Assembly (NCBI GenBank): GCA_041484845.1
Contig: JBGPIK010000236.1
Location: 1-10,434 of the forward strand
Direction of reading: 5' to 3'
DNA length: 10,434 nt
Source: JBGPIK01 sp041484845
Lineage (GTDB): Bacteria; Desulfobacterota; Binatia; UBA9968
Shown here piece after piece: positions 6,819 through 10,434 of this stretch (position 1 is its first letter; the number at the start of each line of letters is the position of its first letter). The notes under the pieces are model-generated. The model searched no databases. It was not told the DNA's origin and worked only from the letters and a program-made list of their open reading frames with translations. A program made the translations under genes and the position numbers.

Positions 6819-7168
6819 AAAAAGGTTCGCGTCCTGCTTTGTCTGCCGTTCCGCTACGACGAGCACCCGGTGACGGAAGGTCACCCGCTAATCATCTCGA
6901 ACCGTCATTTCCCCGATTATTTCTCGGCGACGCCGGACGAGAGAACCGCGCTCTGGGCTATGGTGGATGAGGCGAAGAAGTTATTGGACGGCCGCTTCAA
7001 CCCCGACGGTTACAACGTGGGCGTCAACGTGGGTCCCCCCCGCCGGAAAGACGGTCATGCATTGCCACATTCATCTGATTCCTCGGAGATCCGGGGGACA
7101 CTGTCAATCCGCGCGGCGGCATGCGCGGCGTGATCGCGGGCAAGGCCGATTATTCGAGAGGCGGATAA
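6819..7168 (+). pseudogene. HIT-family protein (histidine-triad hydrolase), frameshifted remnant
   Basis: A broken HIT-domain gene, a superfamily of nucleotide hydrolases/transferases. Frame 1 encodes V-T-E-G-H-P-L-I-I-S-N-R-H-F-P-D-Y-F (from about 6870) and F-N-P-D-G-Y-N-V-G-V-N-V-G. After a seven-C run at 7035-7041 the reading moves to the next frame, A-G-K-T-V-M-H-C-H-I-H-L-I-P-R, which holds the triad H-x-H-x-H (M-H-C-H-I-H). After a five-G run at 7093-7097 it moves again, to N-P-R-G-G-M-R-G-V-I-A-G-K-A-D-Y, ending at TAA 7166-7168. Removing one base from each run restores a continuous HIT domain. The N-terminal part with the usual C-P-F-C zinc motif is missing or also frameshifted. It is either a pseudogene or carries homopolymer sequencing errors; the missing N-terminus favours decay. 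Confidence 0.8.
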
Positions 7169-7272
7169 GAAAACGGATTAAAATGCAACTTCCCGAAATG
7201 TCTGCTGTCATTTCTGAGTCGTCTACAGCTTCATTCATCTATGTTTCCTAAGATAGTCAATTCGTCAAAGTC

Positions 7273-7683
7273 TGACCTGCCTGCTAATGGGTGACCCCTT
7301 TGGCAGCGCAGCGGCCGAACTATGATCATGTGCGCGAAGGCTGAGCGGGGCTCATTCACCACAGCGACCAGGGAATCTTTTCTGGTAGCACTCTGTATCG
7401 CCAGCTGCTCTCCCGCTACGGCATGATCCAAAGCGTGATTCGCAAAGGCAACTGCTACGACAATGCGGTGGCAGGGAGTTTCTTCAGTTCGTTAAAAAAC
7501 GAGATCGTTCACCATCATGATTACTATATGCGGGAGCAGGCGAGAGTGGAGATCTTTGACTATATCGAGTTATTTTACAATCGCCGACGCATTCATCAGT
7601 CGCTCGGTTACCACACGCCTATGGCATACGACTCAATGCAATGTGTTGCTTAATTAAGCGTCCGTGAAACCAGGGGCACCTCA
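7273..7683 (+). mobile_element. Internally deleted IS3-family insertion sequence remnant
   Basis: The span runs from a possible left end (TGACCTGCC at 7273, weak) to a well-supported right end at about 7658-7683, reading GTGAAACCAGGGGCACCTCA in its last 20 bases. That right end directly follows the transposase stop and has the form of an IS3-family right inverted repeat. Reverse-complemented it begins TGAGGTGCC, 7 of 9 matching the proposed left end. An intact IS3 element is about 1.2-1.5 kb, so orfA and most of orfB are gone. The left boundary is uncertain and no target duplication is evident. Confidence 0.55.
7345..7653 (+). pseudogene. IS3-family transposase (OrfB) C-terminal fragment, catalytic Glu lost
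   Basis: The open frame begins after TGA 7342-7344 and ends at TAA 7651-7653, about 102 codons. It encodes the last third of an IS3 OrfB DDE integrase: G-L-I-H-H-S-D-Q-G (second catalytic Asp), Y-R-Q-L-L-S-R-Y-G-M-I-Q-S, R-K-G-N-C-Y-D-N-A-V-A-G-S-F-F-S-S-L-K-N-E, then F-Y-N-R-R-R-I-H-Q-S-L-G-Y. In active relatives the motif is D-N-A-x-x-E-S-F-F; here the Glu is Gly (GGG), so the active site is broken. The first Asp and OrfA are missing. The ATG at 7423 is merely internal. Confidence 0.85.
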
Positions 7684-9036
7684 GCCTGACCCCAAGCTCT
7701 GGGAACTTACCCGTTTTTTAGCAGCCTCATCAGAACCGTGCCGCTTTATGCGGTTCGCCAATTCGGCGGGCGAAGACATGGCCAAGGAGAGCGGCACCAT
7801 TAAAGCGCCTACAACAATGAGTCCCCATATAGCGGCGGAATAGTTGCCGTTCAGGTCGAATATCATGCCCATGGCTAAAGGCCCTACGACTCCCGCCGCT
7901 ATGGACCCGCCCTGCAGCAGACCCAAAATTCCTCCGATGGCTCGGGTGCCGAACATAATGGCTCCGACAGCGCCGCGCATAGGAACAAGACACCCGAGGC
8001 TGATGCCGAACATCAACGAGAACGGCAACGTAGCCCAGAGCGATTTGACGGTCGCCACCTGAAGGTATAGCAGCGAAAAGCCCATCATTGCGGCGACGAC
8101 CGCCAAAACGTACCGATAATCGATTCTGTCGAGCAGATAACCACCGCCGATGCGCCCAATCCCGCTCATGATGTAGACCATCGCCATGACCACCGCCGCC
8201 CAAGCCGCGGTAAGTCCGACGTCTTGCTCGAAGTAAGGAATCATGTGTACCTGGATCGCCGAGTTGATGGTAAACGTTCCAGACAAATAGCTCGCGAAGA
8301 GCCAGAAATCCTTGGTGCGGAGCACCGCGCGGAGCGTTAGCCCGGCATCCGCTCGCCGCGGCGCTGCGTCTGCGGAACGTTCGATCGCGGTGCTTTCCTG
8401 CGGCGGATCGCCATCGGGACGCAAACCGTACGGCTCCGGCCGATCGCGGACCAGCATGCTGAGCAGCGTAATCCCGATCAAAACGATGGCACCGTAGGCG
8501 AAGAGGACGACGCGCCAGCCGTACGCCTCCTCGATCTGAGTGTTCAGGATGACCAGCGGCGTCCCGAAGATAGGACCCATGACGGCAAGGCCGATGGCAA
8601 GGCCGCGGTTACGACGAAACCATCGCGAGATGATCACGGGCCAGGTGACCGCGTGACTCACGCCAGATGCGCCGAGACAAATGATGACGAAGAAAAGAAA
8701 AAAACTGACGATGCCAGCAGTGAAGCCGAGGCCGATGAAGCCCGCACCGGAGATAACGGCGCTCCAGAAAATTAATTTTCGCGCGCTGAAGCGGTCCAAT
8801 AGAAACCCGACAGTGGGACTGACGATGGAGGATTGCAACTGACGCAGCGACATAGCGGCTGAAATCACCCATCGGTCCCAGCCGAAGGTGCGTTCTATCG
8901 GGATGATGAGAACCCCGAAGCCCTGGAAAAAGGCCGCGGAGAAGATCGTGTTCGCCACGACACTCGCAGCGACCAGGTACCAGCCGAAAAAAATCCGGCG
9001 CCTCCCTGATTTGTCAGTCGCATGGAGACCGATCAC
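7681..9036 (-). CDS. MFS transporter, OFA/monocarboxylate-carrier-like
   Basis: A 451-residue, 12-helix major facilitator. It starts at GTG 9036, with AGGGAG 6 nt upstream on the minus strand. The N-terminus F-F-G-W-Y-L-V-A-A-S and F-F-Q-G-F-G-V (TM1) are typical of the OFA (oxalate/formate antiporter) and MCT-like branch, whose members move monocarboxylates or other small organic anions. Motif A is seen as G-F-L-L-D-R-F-S-A-R-K (77-87), and its second-half counterpart as G-G-Y-L-L-D-R-I-D-Y-R. A charged central loop (about 200-240, R-D-R-P-E-P-Y-G-L-R-P-D-G) separates the two six-helix halves. The substrate is unknown. The stop TGA (7683-7681) coincides with the terminal three bases of the IS remnant, so the native C-terminal tail beyond TM12 was probably replaced. 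Confidence 0.9.
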   Translation of the reverse strand: MIGLHATDKSGRRRIFFGWYLVAASVVANTIFSAAFFQGFGVLIIPIERTFGWDRWVISAAMSLRQLQSSIVSPTVGFLLDRFSARKLIFWSAVISGAGFIGLGFTAGIVSFFLFFVIICLGASGVSHAVTWPVIISRWFRRNRGLAIGLAVMGPIFGTPLVILNTQIEEAYGWRVVLFAYGAIVLIGITLLSMLVRDRPEPYGLRPDGDPPQESTAIERSADAAPRRADAGLTLRAVLRTKDFWLFASYLSGTFTINSAIQVHMIPYFEQDVGLTAAWAAVVMAMVYIMSGIGRIGGGYLLDRIDYRYVLAVVAAMMGFSLLYLQVATVKSLWATLPFSLMFGISLGCLVPMRGAVGAIMFGTRAIGGILGLLQGGSIAAGVVGPLAMGMIFDLNGNYSAAIWGLIVVGALMVPLSLAMSSPAELANRIKRHGSDEAAKKRVSSQSLGSG

Positions 9037-9273
9037 TCCGGGCTCCCTAGGCGGGTATGGCGGTGGAGCTCAGTGCTCGTCATCTCGGCTTCGTTGAGCG
9101 CAGGGAACGAGCTTTCGGCAGAACACTTTGAACGAGACGTCCTTCGACACGGCGCCTTCGCCGGCTAATCGGGAAACTAAGAGTCCCAAGTAGCCGAAGA
9201 CGTAACGCCAGGAGCGCTTGCAAAACTGGAACGATTGGAACGGTTCCCTTCTGACTACGACTCGGAATTTTAG

Positions 9274-9399
9274 AAAATATGGTTGTTGTGTCACTTTAGA
9301 GAGCATGGGTACCGACTGCAAGAGATCGCGGCGCACTTGGGAGTCCATTACGCGACGGTTAGCCGGAAACTCAAGAAAATAGAGCGACGCATCTATTGA
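9274..9399 (+). pseudogene. REP-associated/IS200-like transposase C-terminal remnant (helix-turn-helix tail)
   Basis: The frame after TAG 9271-9273 encodes 41 residues ending at TGA 9397-9399. They contain E-H-G-Y-R-L-Q-E-I-A-A-H-L-G-V-H-Y-A-T-V-S-R-K-L-K-K, which matches the helix-turn-helix tail of REP-associated tyrosine transposases ('GYTLxEIAxHLGxHYSTVSR'). The catalytic Y1/HUH domain upstream is absent; the frame is closed by the TAG and I see no continuation in the other frames. A gene-sized relative would be about 200-330 residues. It could also be the tail of another helix-turn-helix protein. Confidence 0.6.
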
Positions 9400-9489
9400 T
9401 GCTGGATTGCAAGACCCCGCAGCTCTCGCCCCGAATTGGTCACCGAGGCGCTTAAGGGTGAGCGGGTAGCGAGGCACTTAGGGACCTGG

Positions 9490-9518
9490 TTGACTGATTT
9501 AATACACTCAACTACAGA
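9490..9518 (+). promoter_or_regulatory. Weak candidate promoter for the small lipoprotein-like ORF
   Basis: TTGACT (9490-9495, 5 of 6 to the sigma-70 -35 box), a 17-nt spacer, then TACAGA (9513-9518, only 3 of 6 to the -10 box). The position, about 25 nt upstream of the start codon, is plausible, but the -10 box is poor. Confidence 0.2.
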
Positions 9519-9541
9519 CAGAGCGGTCAGGGGAAATTCTG

Positions 9542-9610
9542 ATGCGACGACTGTTTGTTGGGTGTTGTCTTGTGACGCTGCTCGCAGGGTGCGGTGACAA
9601 GGCGAAGTAA
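9542..9610 (+). CDS. Possible 22-residue micro-lipoprotein or truncated lipoprotein start
   Basis: ATG 9542 to TAA 9608-9610 encodes 22 residues. AGGGGA lies 8 nt upstream, a good Shine-Dalgarno sequence. The peptide has R2-R3, a hydrophobic core (L-F-V-G-C-C-L-V-T-L-L) and a lipobox L-A-G-C with Cys at residue 17, followed by only G-D-K-A-K. It therefore looks like a complete lipoprotein signal peptide with almost no mature protein. It could be an entericidin-like micro-lipoprotein, the stump of a gene truncated by rearrangement (it abuts the 3' end of the opposite-strand binding protein 14 bp away), or chance. Confidence 0.4.
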   Translation: MRRLFVGCCLVTLLAGCGDKAK

Positions 9611-9624
9611 CGGCCCTCGTCCCA

Positions 9625-10434
9625 TCAGGAGCCCAATAGTCTGCGCGCCGCGGCGGCGCCCAGCTCCCTGAGCTTGTAGAATTTTTCTTCGGAGTCATTT
9701 TCGAGCCGGTGAAACTGCTCGACGGTGAGCGAGTCCTTCGACGCGATCACGCCGAACTCTTTGAGCCATTTCGTGTCGACGTCGAGACGCCGGCTGCCGA
9801 CGCCCATGCTCCGGCTGAAAATCTCTTGGCCGTCCCGTCCTAATAGCCAGTTGGCGAACACCTTGGCCGCGTTGGGATGAGGCGGGTTTTTGATGACCAT
9901 CAAGTGGCCGTAACCGCCGGTAGTGTAGAGGCCCTCCTTCGGATAGGGGAGCGGCACGACCGGCAAGCCGGCCTTGATAAACGGCAGCAGCTCGGAATAG
10001 CCAATACCCAAGGTAACCGCGACTTTGCCGCTGCTTAGACTCTCGCCCAGCAAGCGGAGGTCCCGCGTGACAAAAAGCTTCTGCGCAACCAAGTTCTTCA
10101 GGTACTCCTCGCTTTTGACCGAAAGCATATGCGACCACATCGAATTGCCCGACCCCGGCGCGCGCGGATCGCTGATGCCGATCTTGCCCTGCAACTTGGG
10201 GTTCAAGAGATCGTCGAAGGATTGAAACTCCGCCGGCTTGTACTCTTTGGGATTGCACCACAGGCTCACGGTCTGATAGGCGGCGAATGCATAGATAAAG
10301 CGCTTGGCGTTATCCACCCAGATATGGCCGCCCCACCACTGCTTGGGATCTTTGACTTCGGGCAGAATGAAAAACGGCTCCACCGGCGCGAGCACGTTTT
10401 CCGGCAACAGCCCGGTGATCGCCGATTCCGTGCC
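9625..10434 (-). CDS. Extracellular solute-binding protein, FbpA/AfuA type (C-terminal part, 5' end outside window)
   Basis: The frame is open to the right edge (the TTG at 10407 is not a credible start), so about 269 C-terminal residues are visible and the N-terminus with its signal peptide lies beyond. The hallmark F-D-D-L-L-N-P-K-L-Q-G-K-I-G-I-S-D-P of Fe3+/AfuA-type periplasmic binding proteins is present, followed by a G-S-G-N-S-M-W segment, the lobe-2 element L-G-E-S-L-S-S-G-K-V-A-V-T-L-G, a G-L-Y-T-T-G-G-Y segment, and P-H-P-N-A-A-K-V-F-A-N-W-L-L-G-R-D-G-Q-E, the usual 'HPNAAxLFxxWLLSxEGQ' motif. It is a paralogue of the class of protein at 737-1837 but clearly diverged. The ligand is unknown. 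Confidence 0.88.
   Translation of the reverse strand, partial: GTESAITGLLPENVLAPVEPFFILPEVKDPKQWWGGHIWVDNAKRFIYAFAAYQTVSLWCNPKEYKPAEFQSFDDLLNPKLQGKIGISDPRAPGSGNSMWSHMLSVKSEEYLKNLVAQKLFVTRDLRLLGESLSSGKVAVTLGIGYSELLPFIKAGLPVVPLPYPKEGLYTTGGYGHLMVIKNPPHPNAAKVFANWLLGRDGQEIFSRSMGVGSRRLDVDTKWLKEFGVIASKDSLTVEQFHRLENDSEEKFYKLRELGAAAARRLLGS

Larger units (their letters stand above)
9037..9541. other. Region between divergent or decayed genes, mostly non-coding
   Basis: About 500 bp upstream of the MFS gene. The only recognisable content is the helix-turn-helix transposase tail at 9274-9399 (separate entry). A long minus-strand frame (9070-9477) runs antisense to that remnant and shows no domain, so I take it as a shadow. 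Confidence 0.5.

Noticed and set aside
9070..9477. 135-codon minus-strand ORF upstream of the MFS gene
   Set aside because: It is antisense to the transposase tail and has no domain; its end overlaps the decayed region with no ribosome binding site.

Overview
The window looks like chromosomal DNA from an uncultured, metabolically versatile soil, sediment or marine bacterium of the Rokubacteria / Tectomicrobia / Binatota / deltaproteobacterial kind. This is inferred from the abundance of stand-alone solute-binding proteins, the OFA-like MFS carrier and a divergent glycine-reductase-type selenoprotein pair; no rRNA or marker gene fixes the taxon. No tRNA, rRNA or CRISPR array was seen.

Layout. 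(1) Positions 1-324 (+) are the 3' end of an NMT1/SsuA-type solute-binding protein. (2) 737-1837 (+) is a complete FbpA/AfuA-type (iron/thiamine/polyamine-like) periplasmic binding protein with a signal peptide and a good ribosome binding site. (3) 1838-2406 is non-coding and carries two copies of a short repeat. (4) 2407-2745 (-) is a small Ala/Lys-rich basic protein with a twice-repeated motif. (5) 6574 down to 2873 (-) is a three-gene operon: a GrdE-like proprotein, a GrdB-like selenoprotein, and an NMT1-type binding protein, with 21-nt gaps. (6) 6575-7683 is a decayed region: a frameshifted HIT-family gene and a truncated IS3-family element with its right end. (7) 7681-9036 (-) is an MFS transporter whose stop codon lies inside the terminal bases of that IS. 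(8) 9037-9624 holds a transposase C-terminal remnant and a 22-codon lipoprotein-like ORF. (9) 9625 to the right edge (-) is the C-terminal part of another FbpA-type binding protein.

The main result is the operon. Simple ORF calling splits the GrdB-like gene into a 350-codon ORF and a small 61-codon ORF. The TGA between them sits exactly where GrdB, the substrate-specific selenoprotein B of glycine/sarcosine/betaine reductase, has selenocysteine. The frame stays open and homologous after it, and a perfect 7-bp hairpin starts 11 nt downstream, the geometry of a bacterial SECIS. The gene is therefore 3908-5263, 451 residues, Sec351. Two features separate the pair from the Stickland enzymes: the classical UxxCxxC motif is UxxGxxS here, and the partner GrdE-like protein has Tyr247 where the family has the Cys that is cleaved to form the carbonyl (pyruvoyl-type) prosthetic group. 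The pair thus keeps selenium but seems to lack both resolving thiols and the carbonyl cofactor, which points to a selenoenzyme with different chemistry, tied by operon to an imported small molecule. The substrate cannot be read from the sequence.
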